Assembly: GCF_947507565.1 (NCBI RefSeq)
Contig: NC_089176.1
Span: forward strand, 2,356,001 to 2,420,000
Length of the DNA stretch: 64,000 bases
DNA from: Oscarella lobularis
Taxonomy: Eukaryota > Porifera > Homoscleromorpha > Homosclerophorida > Oscarellidae
Direction: 5' to 3'
Part shown: positions 45,801 through 58,087 of the stretch, one piece after another
Numbering within the stretch: position 1 is the stretch's first letter
How the letters are laid out: each line of letters opens with the position of its first letter
Program-made: the position numbers and the translations under genes
Notes under the pieces: model-generated
What the model was told of the DNA's origin: nothing
Database searches by the model: none
What the model saw: the letters and a program-made list of their open reading frames with translations, nothing else

Positions 45801-48800
45801 GAGCGGAAGACCCTCAAGGAGATTGAACGTACTAGGAAAAACTTACAAAGTCTGCTGAAAGATTTTGAATGGCCTTACTTCTTCCTAGAGAATTATGAAG
45901 ACGATTTTACTATTAACACTCTTCTTTCCTTCTGGTGGATGAAGTGCATTGTTTTTGCGGCCGTGACTGCAGCCTCTCACCTTTACAATTTTCTTTATAT
46001 GTCGTTACTGTGCAAGGAAGATCCACGTGAGATTTCTGTTACTCTGGCCTCTCTGTTTGGCTGCTTTAGTCCTCCACCTCTTCTGTTATTAGAACTTGAA
46101 GAGAGTTCAGTAAGAGAAAGATTGGCGCTGACGGAAAACTTCGGAGCTCTTCTTGACGACGATAAGGAGTCTCCTAATAGTAATAGATTTGTTAGACAAG
46201 CTATTCTCAAGCTTTTTCAAAAGTTGAGGTTCGTGTTTCCGCTGGCAATACGACGTCTGTCTTTCATCAATAAACTTCGGAGGTTTGAAATGTTGCTCTC
46301 ATCTAAGCCTGCTAATCTAATATCTCAAATTTTTGATACGTGGAACGCATATTTTGTCACAATATGTTGCACCCACGATAGGCCAAATTGTTGGTCTCAG
46401 TTGACAGAATTTGGCGACTTTAAGAAGCGAATTGACCAATGCTTTGCTCTAACGTTACAAGAGAACTGCACCTTATTAGACGACAGTGAACGACTAGGGC
46501 TTTTTGACGTTACGAAGCAGCTAAGACAATGCGAAAAAGAGAATCAAAGACAAGCGATCGAAACTATGCTACAAGATCTAGAGTTAGTATTTAGACGAAC
46601 AGAAGAAGGGCAGAAAATGGCAGAAAGTCGTCTTGATCTTTTGAAAGACAGTGTTCGTTGCAAGAAGGACGTTATGCAGTGCGAGGATAGGTTGCGCTTG
46701 TCAAGAATGAATTCCTGTGAGCTGCTCGTTACTCCTGCTTTTGCAGATTCTGCTGTAAAGCAGTTTTTGCAAGCAGATAACTGTAAGATGTTGGTCCGCC
46801 TTAGGCAAGACACTTTACTAACTAGCGTCTTCGTTGCTTTATTCGGAGGCGTTGCTCTTGTTGGCTATCCTAGCAAATTACGAGCCTTTCAAAAGGTACA
46901 GCTGTACAAGCATTTGCCCTCTTTTGAACAGAAGCAACTGAAAGATCTGCATTTTGCCTTTGAGGAGAATGAAACTGTAGCACGTCAAGTGTATGAAGAA
47001 AATATGACATTTTCAGGAAAGATGCCGTTAAGTGCTTTGAAAAGCATTCAGCCTTCCTTTCGTCTTGAATGCATGTACAGGCCATCGTCATTTTTTGATA
47101 AACAGCTGATTGCTGCATTGCAATTGTCTGAAAGCCAAGGAGAAAAATGTTACACTTGTTCTTTGCTCAGTGCGGCTAAAGAAACTTTGAATAGCAAAAA
47201 CCTAAACGTGGTGCATGATGCTGCATTGATATGCTGTGCTCTAGGCAACGTGGAAGATCTGCTATCGGAAAGTTGTTTGGATTCCGTTAATTTCACAGCC
47301 ATACATTCAGCTCTAAGCGAAACTCTGAAAGCCGTTGCAGATCCTGCATCTCGCGCTTGGTTGCAGCTCACTAAGTATTTTCAACCGGTGCTAGACTCGC
47401 CAACTGGTAACACGTTACTACATATTTTCTTTGAAGCCTTTCTTGAATTTGGTGGCCGTCCAGATCCTGATTTGTTTGTTCAAATGTATAATCGCGCCAG
47501 TAACCAAAAGCCGGTGCGTTTATATTTAGCCGCAGAAATACTGGCTTGCATACTGTCAGAAATTGAGAAGGAAGACGGTTACGTCTACTCGTTCGACGTC
47601 TTTGAAAAGTTGTTTCCAGTGAATACTGACTCAGACAAAGTAGATTTATCCATCGTCATTTTGAACCTTTCGAAGACCTGTTCTCTTCACTGGTGGGGAA
47701 GGAAGAAAACGGTGCCAGTTTTAGAGATGCAGCATGTTTGTAATGCGTCTTCCAGTGGTACAGTGCTTTCAGATGTGTTCACGTTGGATCTTCTTAAAAT
47801 CCTTCGAGGAATTCAAGTAGCTTCTTCGTATTGGAAAGAACTCCTTTACCTTTTGAAGCCTTTGGAACCTGACCCGAAACTGCAAACTCTCTGGAAACTG
47901 TTTCATTTTTCACTAAATGCAAGGAACTTGCGCTACAATAACTGGACAAAACTGCGCTCAACCAGAGACGATCTAAGAAGCATCATTTGCGAAGCAAGTG
48001 ACCGCGATTTCTCTTGGGGACAGGCCCTAATTGCAATTATGGCATTCTTTCCCAACGAAGAAGAACAAATGTTCAATCGTCTCGTTTCTCATGCTGAAGG
48101 ATTGTGCAATAAGCTTGAATCATTTCAGCTGCTATTCTGGGTTCAGCCTTACGTTTGCACTAAAAATAGAAACGTTGCTTTGGAACGGTGCAAACAGTTT
48201 GCTTTGACCGTTCATGACCTTACCGACAGAGCCAGATGCTATGTCAGATTAGCTGCCGCTGAGCAACCTAACAACAGGTTAGCGTTTCTAACTGAAGCCG
48301 TTAGCTGTTTAGAGCAGCATTTTTCAAAGGATAATGAAGTCTCAGCCGTAGCTCTGCAAGAGATTTATCTATTTGTGAAAAATTGGCGCAAAGCGGAGAG
48401 CACATGTTCTCTTTTAACTGATTTTTACAACGTCTTGCCTACAAAATTTAAAAAGCTTTTACTTTCCACCGAATTGCTACATCCAGCAGGAATGCAACTA
48501 CTTCATCAGATCTCCGCTAAAACCATCAAACCTGAATGCTATGCCATTCTAGTTCTTGCTTTTCGAGTGCGGGATGCTTTAGTTTTTAGTAACAGCTGCT
48601 TAGAGTTGCGTAAAGAAAAGTTTATCTGGGCAGTTGTGGCGGAGAGCGGGAGGAAAAAGAACGACTTAAAGGAGGCGGCTTTACGAAGGCTTTATCATTT
48701 AGCAGAGCAGGGATGTTTAGACTTAACTGTGGCCAGTGCTCTGTGTCTGGAAAGTTTGCTCTTCCAATCTATTGAAAGAAACCGAATAATTGACATTCTT

Positions 48801-50822
48801 TCTTTTCTTCGTCCGGCATCAGTTTGCGCTGTAGAACTGTTTTTCACCTGGCTGTGTTGTGACAAACTTGATCAAGATATCTGCGCCTTTTCTGCATTGA
48901 TCTGGGCGGAGGTTCATGGTCTAAATTCAACTGTTAAAGGATATGTTTCAAACTTGCTCCACAGCGACCTGGACATCTATCGGCATCGCGCTGAAAAGCT
49001 TTGCCTTCGTAGTTGGCGTCCTTACTACACGGCATTTGAAAAACAGGAATTTCTTCAAAGCGTCTCCTCGAGCTGGTTACTGCGATGGATTTGGCATAAT
49101 GATCTAGGCTTTTTTGAAACTCTCTTGTCGGCACCGGAAGAGGAGCATACCTTACGTCTGCTTGAGTACATTGGTGCCGCAGACGAGCTGGTAGGAAGCA
49201 GAATGATTGAATATATCTGCACAGGTCCGCAGCCGTCTGTTCGAAAGTGCTTGATGTCGTCGCTCTGTAGTTTATGCCATCTTGACGGAGACGTCAACCG
49301 TACACTTCCTGACCAGTGTTTGAAACACTTGGAAAGTGCTGTTTTCTTTCTTTTTCTCGACCCTGACGCAACTGAATTTGATCCAACAAGTTCCCAAATG
49401 AGGTTTTGTGGTTGCAACGGAGCGAATTTGCTTCAAGAAGCTGAAAAAGGCGTTGGTGAAGAATTTCAAATAGGCGGTAGCTTGATTTGTAGGCAGATAT
49501 GCGAAAAGTACTTCCCTACAGTCATACGCTTCTTTCAGGAAGCGCTCTTTGTAATCCACAATGGCACAATTTCAACTGAATCGCAAACGTGGGCAGTGAA
49601 ACGATTTATACGCAACTTTACAAAACTTGCGGAAGACAATGACAAGAAAGACTCCGGAATTTCTTTATCAGTGCAAGCTATAAAATTTATGCTATCTGAA
49701 GTTCTTAGTCTTAATTGGATTCCAGATGAAAAGGCCATGGATCCAGTTGGTCATTTATTAGAAACCGCAAAAGACGTTAATCCGCAAGTCTTAGACGTTA
49801 TTGTACAATGCATCTGTTATTCAGCTGGAAGTAAAACGACTTTCAACGCTTTGGGGCTGAATGAGGTTATCGGAAATTCCGATATCGGTGATTTGATGAT
49901 TTGTCTGGGGGCATTGGCTCGACGGACTCCGGCTGCGTTATGTAATATTGCAGACAAGCGCCCCGAATTAGCTTCTATCCTTCGCTCTATTTTGGAGCCG
50001 AAAACGCACGGATTTGTTGCATGTCAAGGTGCTCTGACAGCGTTAGCTTCTCTTGACTGCCTAACCCGACAGTCTGTAGAGGTGATCTTAGGAAGTCTGC
50101 GATATAATAGATTTACAGCTAGAGTGATTTTCTTCGAAGTGAAGAACATACGCTCTGTTGAAGACGATGCTTTGGAGCTCCTTCAAAGCCGACTCAACAG
50201 TAGGAGTGCCCTTGAGGTAGCTGTAGTAGCTCGCCTTTTGGGTTTTTTAGCGAAACACCGCGGGCTAACGTCTAGCCAACGGTCTGGCTTGATATCTTCA
50301 CTCCAAGAAGCAGCTGGAAAGTTGTCAGAATTTATATTTGACCAACCCCTCTATCCTGCTTGGCTCTCTGGCAAAGCCCACACCTTGAAGACCTTATCGT
50401 CTCTTCTTTCAGAAACTCTGGCGGAAGTGATGAGAATTCTTTTGCAAGAGCCAGCTTCTGTACCGTATCAACTTGGCGAACCCGACTTTAAAGGTGTGTA
50501 CCAGTACGTTGCAAAATATAATACTCCAACGGAGAAAGATGCTACTGCTACTCCAATCTGGTACAAATATAGGCCGTCAAGGAACTGCTGGTATTGGACA
50601 CCGTTCGAAAATTATATCTGTTGGATGCCGGTGTCAACGATTGAAGTGCGCAAGCATGATAAAGTGGCAGATAGAGAACAAGGAAAATGGACTGGTGATA
50701 AACCAGTAGAGCCAAATCAACGTCAGATTCGCTTTCTAAATCAGCGAAATCCCAAACCGTCAGAAAAAATAGTAGGGTACAATGACGAAACTGTGTTTGA
50801 CTTTGATCCACATTGTCCGTAA
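42865..50822 (+). CDS. NLR-like protein: two death domains, NACHT ATPase, long helical C terminus
   Basis: Three exons (42865-43114, 43161-44031, 44078-50822), split by two 46-bp introns, encode 2,621 residues. Residues 5-83 form a death domain (RRASIARLLNVSERDIQTI, ASYADLREAAVVAR) and 113-190 a second one (VDDLANALGISHHAVLTF). The NACHT has GDPGSGKTT at about 343, VVVVLDGLDEV near 455, VVTSR, NPLLLTVLAVIYKK, and FIHLSFEEFLAGREL near 712. The remaining 1,900 residues are helical and Leu-rich, without recognisable LRR or WD repeats, and end in a Trp/Tyr-rich segment (WYKYRPSRNCWYWTPFENY). NLRs are intracellular sensors that oligomerise on ligand binding; tandem death domains suggest direct recruitment of death-fold adaptors. 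The 6.7-kb last exon is exceptional in this locus. Confidence 0.88.
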
Positions 50823-51326
50823 AATTGCTGTGGTGGTTTGTCTCTTGCCATACGAGTTTATTGATCCACTCGAGTTTTTCGCGGTCGTAAATCGTAGAGC
50901 CCGGATAACGTAGAAAGATGGCCGTCCACTGCCGTCCGCGAAACTTCCCTGCATGCTGCAGAGAGCCGGCGCGCTCGAAAAATACTGTATACCAAAAGAG
51001 GTTACAAAACTTGCCTACTTAACGTCTAGCTGCGTATTGAAGCTCCGCTGACAATCAACCTCGAACTTGTGACACGGAAAGAAGGTGGAAGGTGTTCAAA
51101 GTAAAGATAACTGACAGGAAGAAATGAAATAGAGAAAGTTGTTTTAAAACAGCCGTACGCTTTTTTGGATTTCGACCTGCGGGAAAAATCAAAAATCGCA
51201 ATGCTGAGTCTGCCAGGCAGATCACTGGGTGCAAAGCTACATTGATTTCACGGTCTGTCAACGCGCAAGTGAGCTTATAAAACAGAACTGAATTTATTTG
51301 CCAAAGGAGTTTCTACAGCACACTCA
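50823..51326. other. Convergent spacer, NLR / FReD6
   Basis: No gene recognised. From about 51208 the sequence matches 38650 onward, marking the right-hand resumption of the duplicated block. CGCTTTTTTG occurs at 51159-51168 and also at 42233-42242. Confidence 0.5.
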
Positions 51327-53670
51327 CTAATTTGATCGAAATTTCATTTCAGCCAATTTTGCATTTTGTTTATTATTCCACGTTTCCCAGCGGAGGCCGC
51401 GATTGTCAGTTGCAGAATAGTTGCCGTTTAAATTTGTATGATGACACCTGTTGTACCACCACGCACCGGTAGACGTTGTTGCACAGCTTTTCAATATGTT
51501 GGCATCATTGTCTTGATCTTTTGCGGAGAACATACGTCCATTGTGAATACTGAACAGCGAGTCTCCCGCCGTTCCACTGTATCCAGCCACGCTAAGTCTG
51601 TACTTGGTACTTTCGTTTCCTACCATAAAAGTATTGTATTTTGCGTAGGCTTTGTTTGCAGTTCCGTCTCCCAACTCAATTCTAAGTTGATTGCCAGTTC
51701 TGCTAAGGCCAAGCATCCAGCTCAATTTATCTAATCCAAGCCAAAACTCGCCATTCATATTTCCGAACCCGGTTTTATAATCTCTCCACTTGCGATAGAA
51801 GTCGACAGAGCCATCTTTTCTTCTTTGGAAAACCGTCCACCCGCCTCCGTCGGTATCCATATCACAGTAAATCTTGATTATTGATGAACGAAATCCCAAT
51901 ACAGAATATGTGCCGCTCTTTGCGTTTGCGTCATTTTCGAGCAAACACGAGCACAAACAATTCGGTGTTAGCAAATACTCTAAAAGGTGTTTGCTTGGCT
52001 ATATTGTGATATTAATTATATTTAGGTTACTGTACTCACCAGCAAGGCTAGCTGATTGAGAATCCAAAGGCACTTCATTGAAAAGATTTATGGGATAGGA
52101 TCGAAATTTCATCTCCGTAAATTGAAGTGCTTCAAAATCTTTCCATTGTCTCCACGCAATAGCAGATTGATCACTTGTAATACCGGATTTGAAATACTTT
52201 CCATTTAGGTTGGCGTTGAAACAAGTATGGCCGTCCTCACTACCGTACCACCAAGCGCCATGATGGCGTTCGGCGCAGTCATTATACCGGCGATCATTAT
52301 CATGACCCTTTGCGGAAAATTGCATTTTATTGCTGACTTCGAAAGCGTTTCCGGCTGTTCCCGAATATCCGCCAATTTGTAACGTGTAATGGCTGCGTCC
52401 ATCACCTACAAAGAATTCGCTGTAAGTAGCATAAGCAGATTCATTTTTCCAGTTCTTTAAGTTGATTCTAAGTTCATGTCCTTCATAGACTTTCATTATC
52501 TTGTGAATGTTCTCCAGCCCGAGCCAAAATTCACCGAGAAGAGAAAGATCACCAAAACCATTTGCATAGTCATCCCATCCTCGATAGAAATCTACTGATC
52601 CATCTTTGCGTCTTTGAAAGACCGTCCACCCTCCTCCATCCGTTTCCATGTCACAATAAACAGAGACAGGTTTAATTGTGATTCCTTTGACAAAATAAAC
52701 ACCACTTTTAGCTGAAGGAAATTTTTGAAGAATGCAGCTGCAGGAGCAATTCAATGGAATTACAAAATCCAAATAATCAATCATATGTTGTTGGGACCCA
52801 GGTAGGCCTGGAACTCCTTGAAGCCCCTGGACTCCTTGAATCCCTTGAGCTCCTTTGAGTCCTTGAACTCCTCGGGGACCTTGAATTCCTTGAATTCCTT
52901 GAGATCCTTGAACACCTTTAGGTCCTTGATTTCCGTGAGAGCCTTGCAATCCTTGAGGTCCTTGAAACCCTCGAGGTCCTTGGTCACCTTTCAGCCCCTT
53001 TTCCCCACGGGCTCCTTTAGGACCTTGTGGACCAATTAGTCCAATGTCTCCTTTTGGACCGGTTGGTCCCACTATTCCCTGGCTGCCCTATAATGTTAAT
53101 CGTTTAGAAAATTCTTAACGTAGTGAGCAGAATCTTCTACTCACTTTTTGTCCTTGATTTCCTTGGGGTCCTTGAGGTCCTGTAGGGCCTGCTTTACCCG
53201 GTGGTCCCTGTGATGGCAAGCATGAAATAGATTACATACGAGAACATCTGAACATACCTGCGTTCCGCGTCCATTTTCTCCTGGAGGTCCAGCAGCTCCT
53301 TTTGGGCCCTTACATAGAAGAAGTCAACGATGATAAACGTCTTTTAGTGGATTCTCACTCGCTCTCCGTGTGGGCCTCGCGGTCCTAATGGGCCTCGCGG
53401 TCCTTCTGGTCCGTGAGGACCACGCTGTCCTTGCTGCCCTGGATCACCTCGCGGTCCGGGAGCTCCTGCCAAGCCTGGCAAACCCGTTTGTCCTGGTGGC
53501 CCGTGCAGACCTGGTACTCCTGGAAAGCCGATCGGTCCTCGAAGACCTCGAGGACCTTCACATGCGCACACTGGAGACGACTGCGTAGACAAGACAGGCC
53601 GAGCAGTGGCAAGAATGGAAGAAAGCGAGGTGAGAAGCACTCCAACATTGGCAACTGGGTGTGAAAGCAT
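51327..53670 (-). CDS. Collagen plus dual fibrinogen-domain lectin, FReD6
   Basis: Closest sister of FReD5. It starts at 53668-53670 with [20 protein letters not shown]. Most of intron 1 is deleted and the remaining acceptor end is read as coding (VLSTQ), joining the signal peptide directly to [10 protein letters not shown] and collagen. Domain A has the KGHDND variant and a complete Cys pair; domain B has DQDND and a complete Cys pair ([21 protein letters not shown]). The frame is open to the stop at 51327. Unlike FReD5 it keeps the CRE-like promoter block. Substitutions relative to FReD5 are scattered in both fibrinogen domains. Confidence 0.88.
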
Positions 53671-53706
53671 CTTGCAAAATTATTGTCCGGTTGCGGAATA
53701 ACGAGA

Positions 53707-53753
53707 ACTTATCTACTCTCAGCATTCCGTGTCTAAGGCACGTAGTGACGTCA
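53707..53753 (-). promoter_or_regulatory. FReD6 promoter: weak TATA-like box and CRE-like site
   Basis: ACTTATCTA (53707-53715) stands where the other genes have ACTTATATA. ATTCCGTGTCTAAGGC and a perfect TGACGTCA (53746-53753) follow in the order seen in FReD3 and FReD4. Confidence 0.55.
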
Positions 53754-55012
53754 TTCCGGGTCTCAAGTGTGCCTAAACATACCATGTTTGGTGCTCGTTT
53801 AGTTTCGACGCTTTCTAAATGGCCTGTCGCGTTGCTGACAGTAATCAAACTGCCAGCGACGAAGTCATGTTCTCCGCGGTAGTAACTCTGCGCGCGCTAC
53901 GCTTCTTTTCTGTTGGAACCGCGCCCATTTTCTGGACGTGTACAATGCTTGGAACGCGGAACCAGCCAATCAGGCACATCCCCCATGACGTAACTCAATA
54001 ATCCACTTTGTCTCCAAAGTCGGGATAAAACAGCTACACGCTGTCAATAGTCCGTTTGAGAAACATCAACATTCTCCTTGCGACCGATATAGGTCAAAGT
54101 AGGCGCGTGAGAGATCCGAAAGAGACGACAAAGCGAGCAAGGCGGCATCGCCTCTAATTTGAATAAACGTGCGCAGAATCATCATCATAAGGCGCAAGAA
54201 TGCAAAACACGAGTCATTCGGTAGGCGCGACTCGTGACCGTCGTTCAATTTGCCATTGTTCGACGCTCCACGAAAGAAGCAGGGCGGGAGATCGAATCGA
54301 ACGTGCGTCCGACGATCCAGCGACTTCGTTTCCGCGTCGCGTCACCTCGCACGAGCACAATGGGCTCTATTGTTCGGCGGAAAGAATGAGGGGAGGAGGA
54401 AGAAGGAAGGAGGAAGCGAAAAGCGTCGGGTTCTCACGCAAGCGTCAAGGCGATATCATCTCACACACAAAGTCATAATCGGAAAGAGGTTAGACGAGGG
54501 GCGCGGCGCAAAACGACGTGGGAGATTAGGAGTTACTACGCTACACTTCGTAGCCCCGCGTCCCAACCCAACCCGTTTTCTCCTGTGCGCGTCCTCCTTT
54601 CTTTTTTTTTTTCTGAACGGAAATGTCTGCGAGACCGCAATGCGGTTCTCTATACAAATGAGCCCCTATTGTTGAGAAGCATTAGACGCAAGGGTGTGGC
54701 CTGGGGATTCAAGAGGCGTTGCTAATCACGTGAAAATGAAACGTCTCTTTATCCGGGCGCATGGACCTGTAGAACTCTTTTTATAGCCGTCTACCAGGAT
54801 GTAGGACGAACATCCGTGTTTATATATTTTATCTATATAAATCGTGACGACTAATCTCATAGCCCCATCTAATCAGGATATCCCCTACCTTCTGCCAATA
54901 CAAAACAAATTACAGCATCTGTCTACATCTAAAAGCGCTAGACTAGACCTAAAACCTATAGTCATTATCAGACAAGGAAAAAAATGAGCCGTTTTTTAGT
55001 TTAGTTACTAAA
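53754..55012. other. Intergenic region, FReD6 / SoxE
   Basis: About 1.26 kb with no gene I can support. It contains the FReD6 upstream flank, a purine-rich block near 54370-54420, a poly-T tract near 54600, and the 3' flank of SoxE. Confidence 0.4.
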
Positions 55013-56281
55013 TTATATTGACCACGATGATCCCGCATTGGTGGTAACGGGGCCTCCTTCGTAACCAGCACCGTAAAACTGTTGGGATTGGTGGTAGAAC
55101 GGCAACTGTTGCGAATGTTGCTGATAGCTGCCGTGACCTCCCATCTCGTAACAATCGACGTGATACAGCGGCGTGCTCGGCGTCGCTGGCGGCTGCACCG
55201 CGGTAAAATACGCGGCGGGAGAAAACGATTCCGATTGTGGCGAGATGGGCGTGTGTGCGGCGGCGTGAGCGCCTCCGCCTCCGCCGCACAGAAACGGGTC
55301 GTAAGGGGGAGCCGGCGTACTGACCGAATCGTAGACGGCAGTCGCGTCAGCCGGCATATTGACTGGATAGGGCGCCGACCATTGTTGTGGGTTCTCCCAA
55401 TAGGGGGGATATGGCGGTACAACGCCGTCGTCGTAGCCGCCCATGTAAACGTCTAACTCGGTCTTATCGATTTCGCCGTCGTGACACACGTCGGCGGCGA
55501 GATGCTCGATCGACGGGATGGGCATCTCGCCGATAAGAGCAAGGGCGGCGTTCGCGGTCGAGTAGCCTTGGTGGTCTACTTCCGGATCGATTTGACGCCC
55601 CCGATCAGCTGATACCGCGCAAAGGGACGAGATCGGCGGCATCGACGCGACGGGACTTATTCCGCCGCGTCGACCGCTTTTCGCGTCTGGCGTCGTCGGC
55701 GGAGTATTAATATCGAGTCCTAGAGCGAGAGGGGCCCCCTTGTCCCCTTTCTCCCCCGCCTTCTTTTTCGCAAGCGCATTCGTCGACGTCGAGGCGCGTT
55801 TGCGCTTCGGCTGATATTTATAGTCGGGGTGATCGCGTTTGTGCTGCTGGCGCAGACGTTCGGCTTCGTCGATAAACGGGCGCTTTTCCTTGTCAGTGAG
55901 GGCGCGCCAGAGCTTGCCCAGCGTTCGACTCAGCTCGGCGTTGTGCAGACTCGGATACTGCTCGGCGAGGCGTTTTCTCGCCGCCTGTGCCCAAACCATG
56001 AACGCGTTCATTGGACGCTTGATATGATTCGCGGACGATTTTCGCGCGACGAGAGAGGCGCTGTTCGCGCCGTTCTCGCCGCTACTGTCGCCGCTGCTGC
56101 GCTGCTGGTCGCTCGCTTTCGAGCGCATCGCCTCGCTGAGCTGCTCGTCGTGATCCTTGAGCACGTCAGTGACGGCCGAGCGAAGATCCTGGTCTTGCTC
56201 GTCGTCGGATGAAGCGACTGTCGACGACGCCAATGAAGTCGTCGAGGTGCTCGCAGCCCGTCGCACTTTGTCTCGGGTCAT
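55013..56281 (-). CDS. SoxE: SoxE-type HMG-box transcription factor
   Basis: Single exon, 422 residues, ATG at 56279-56281. The HMG box (about residues 87-165) reads [40 protein letters not shown] and [13 protein letters not shown]. The WAQAAR and LGKLWR positions are diagnostic of group E (Sox8/9/10) rather than B, C or F. A short segment before it, [16 protein letters not shown], resembles the SoxE dimerisation helix (IREAVSQVLKGYDWTL in vertebrates). The C terminus is rich in Pro, Tyr, Gln and Gly and presumably activates transcription. SoxE factors bend DNA and direct cell-fate programmes. The acidic, Ser-rich N terminus is typical. No intron interrupts the box. Confidence 0.9.
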   Translation of the reverse strand: MTRDKVRRAASTSTTSLASSTVASSDDEQDQDLRSAVTDVLKDHDEQLSEAMRSKASDQQRSSGDSSGENGANSASLVARKSSANHIKRPMNAFMVWAQAARKRLAEQYPSLHNAELSRTLGKLWRALTDKEKRPFIDEAERLRQQHKRDHPDYKYQPKRKRASTSTNALAKKKAGEKGDKGAPLALGLDINTPPTTPDAKSGRRGGISPVASMPPISSLCAVSADRGRQIDPEVDHQGYSTANAALALIGEMPIPSIEHLAADVCHDGEIDKTELDVYMGGYDDGVVPPYPPYWENPQQWSAPYPVNMPADATAVYDSVSTPAPPYDPFLCGGGGGAHAAAHTPISPQSESFSPAAYFTAVQPPATPSTPLYHVDCYEMGGHGSYQQHSQQLPFYHQSQQFYGAGYEGGPVTTNAGSSWSI

Positions 56282-56856
56282 CTTGCAACGCCTCTTTGGT
56301 GACTGGGGCCCCTACTCGCAGGGAAATAAAACCGCTGGGTTCCGATTGCCCTTCGCTTATCGCCACGAATCGATTAGGGATCTGCGCGCTGATTCGTTCG
56401 CTCGTTTAGTGGTTACATAATTCGATAACGTTTGCTCCACCTACTGATGACAAGTGAGATTAGAATGGCGATTTCGACGCTTTAGGGGAGATTTTTGATC
56501 CGTTTAGTCGGCTTTGTGTGCTCTTTCAATGTTATGGGTTGCTTTGAGCTGTTTTTCTCTGGCACTTCTATTCAGAAGCCATTCGGATCTCGCTCAGGGG
56601 CGTGGAGACTTGTCACAGCGCTGATGTGTAGTTCTGATGAAGGTCGCTAATTTGGTCGACGCTCATTGGCTGACGTGTGCTTGGACGACGTCACAGCCCG
56701 TCGGCATTTCCGAGAAGGCTTGACCTTTGGTTAGGACACGTGAGCTCGCCTACAGACAACACGCAGCGGCGCACGTGATTGCGAGGCTTGCACGCGTTGC
56801 GGTTTTTGTGGCCTCCAGCGGCGTCCCGTATCGCCTTATTTTGCTCGAAATTCGTT
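56282..56856. promoter_or_regulatory. Divergent intergenic region, SoxE / ECHS1
   Basis: 575 bp between head-to-head genes. It includes CACGTGAG near 56738 and GCACGTGATT near 56773, two E-box cores on the ECHS1 side. No TATA box is obvious. Confidence 0.45.
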
Positions 56857-58087
56857 ATGTTCCGTCTCGTTTCGCGTTTAGCAAGAACCGGATGTTCGTC
56901 TTCGACTCATTTTGGAGCGATTCGTAGCCTCTCCTCTAGTGAGGCCCCTTTCGTGTCCTCGCTTCGATAAATCTCCTCTTCGGCTAGCCGCGACGTTCGA
57001 AAACATCATCGTCGACACTCGCGGTGCAAAGGCGAATGTCGGCTTGATCCAATTGAATCGTCCAAAAGCGCTGAACGCGCTCTGCGATCCGCTCATGCGC
57101 GAAGTCAACGAAGCTCTCGATCGATTCGAAAGCGACGACGAAATTGCTGCTGTCGTCATAACGGGAAACGAAAAGGCATTTGCAGGTATCGTTGAATCAA
57201 CCATAGATTTCATTTCTAAAGTCTGTTCTGCAGCTGGTGCTGACATCAAGGAGATGCTTCCTCTCGATTATAAGGATGTGGCTGCAGGAAGTTTTCTGTC
57301 TCATTGGGATCGCGTCACTCGTATGAGGAAACCGGTAATTGCAGCAGTAAATGGATTTGCTGTAAGATCAACAGACTGAGAGATATCAAAGAAGTATTAC
57401 TAGTTATTATTGAACTTTAGCTTGGTGGCGGATGTGAATTTGCTATGATGTGCGATATCATTTACGCCGGAGAAAACGCACACTTTGGACAGCCAGAAAT
57501 TCTCCTAGGAACCATACCTGGTAACGAGTACGGTACATCTGATTATGTATTTTAATAAATTAATTTTTATTAAGGTGCTGGTGGAACTCAACGTTTAATT
57601 AGAGCCATTGGAAAATCGAAAGCAATGGAACAAATTCTGACCGGAGAGAAAATGCCTGCGACTGAAGCTCTTCAATCAGGTGATAGAAGTGGTACGTCTT
57701 TCCTAATTAAATAATATATTGAATATAGGTCTCGTTAGTAAAATATTTCCAGTTGGACAGCTTGTTGATGAAGCTGTCAAGCTGGGTGAAAAGATAGGAG
57801 AATTGTCTCCAATAGCAGTGGCATTTGCAAAGGAAGCAGTCAATATATGTGAGATGCATGAGATAGGATATAAACGCAGTTGAAATTCTTCGTCCATTAG
57901 CTTGTGAAGTGAGCCTGAAAGAAGGGCTACGCTTTGAGAAGAAGATGTTCTACGGCACCTTTGCTACAGTAAACTTGTATCCGTTTGCCTTTGAGTATTT
58001 AATTAACCTTGCAATTTTTAGAATGACAGGCGTGAAGGAATGAAGGCTTTCATAGAGAAGCGCAAGGCAAACTTTACAAACACCTAA
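56857..58087 (+). CDS. ECHS1: Mitochondrial short-chain enoyl-CoA hydratase
   Basis: Exon 1 (56857-56923) encodes an Arg/Ser-rich mitochondrial presequence ([20 protein letters not shown]). A 64-bp intron leads to exon 2 at 56988 ([20 protein letters not shown]). Splicing rebuilds [29 protein letters not shown] and [19 protein letters not shown], including the two catalytic glutamates of the family (in GGGCE and GQPE). The end matches ECHS1 closely ([18 protein letters not shown]). The enzyme hydrates 2-enoyl-CoA to 3-hydroxyacyl-CoA in fatty-acid and branched-chain amino-acid oxidation. All intron phases fit. It is convergent with MBOAT7. Confidence 0.95.
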
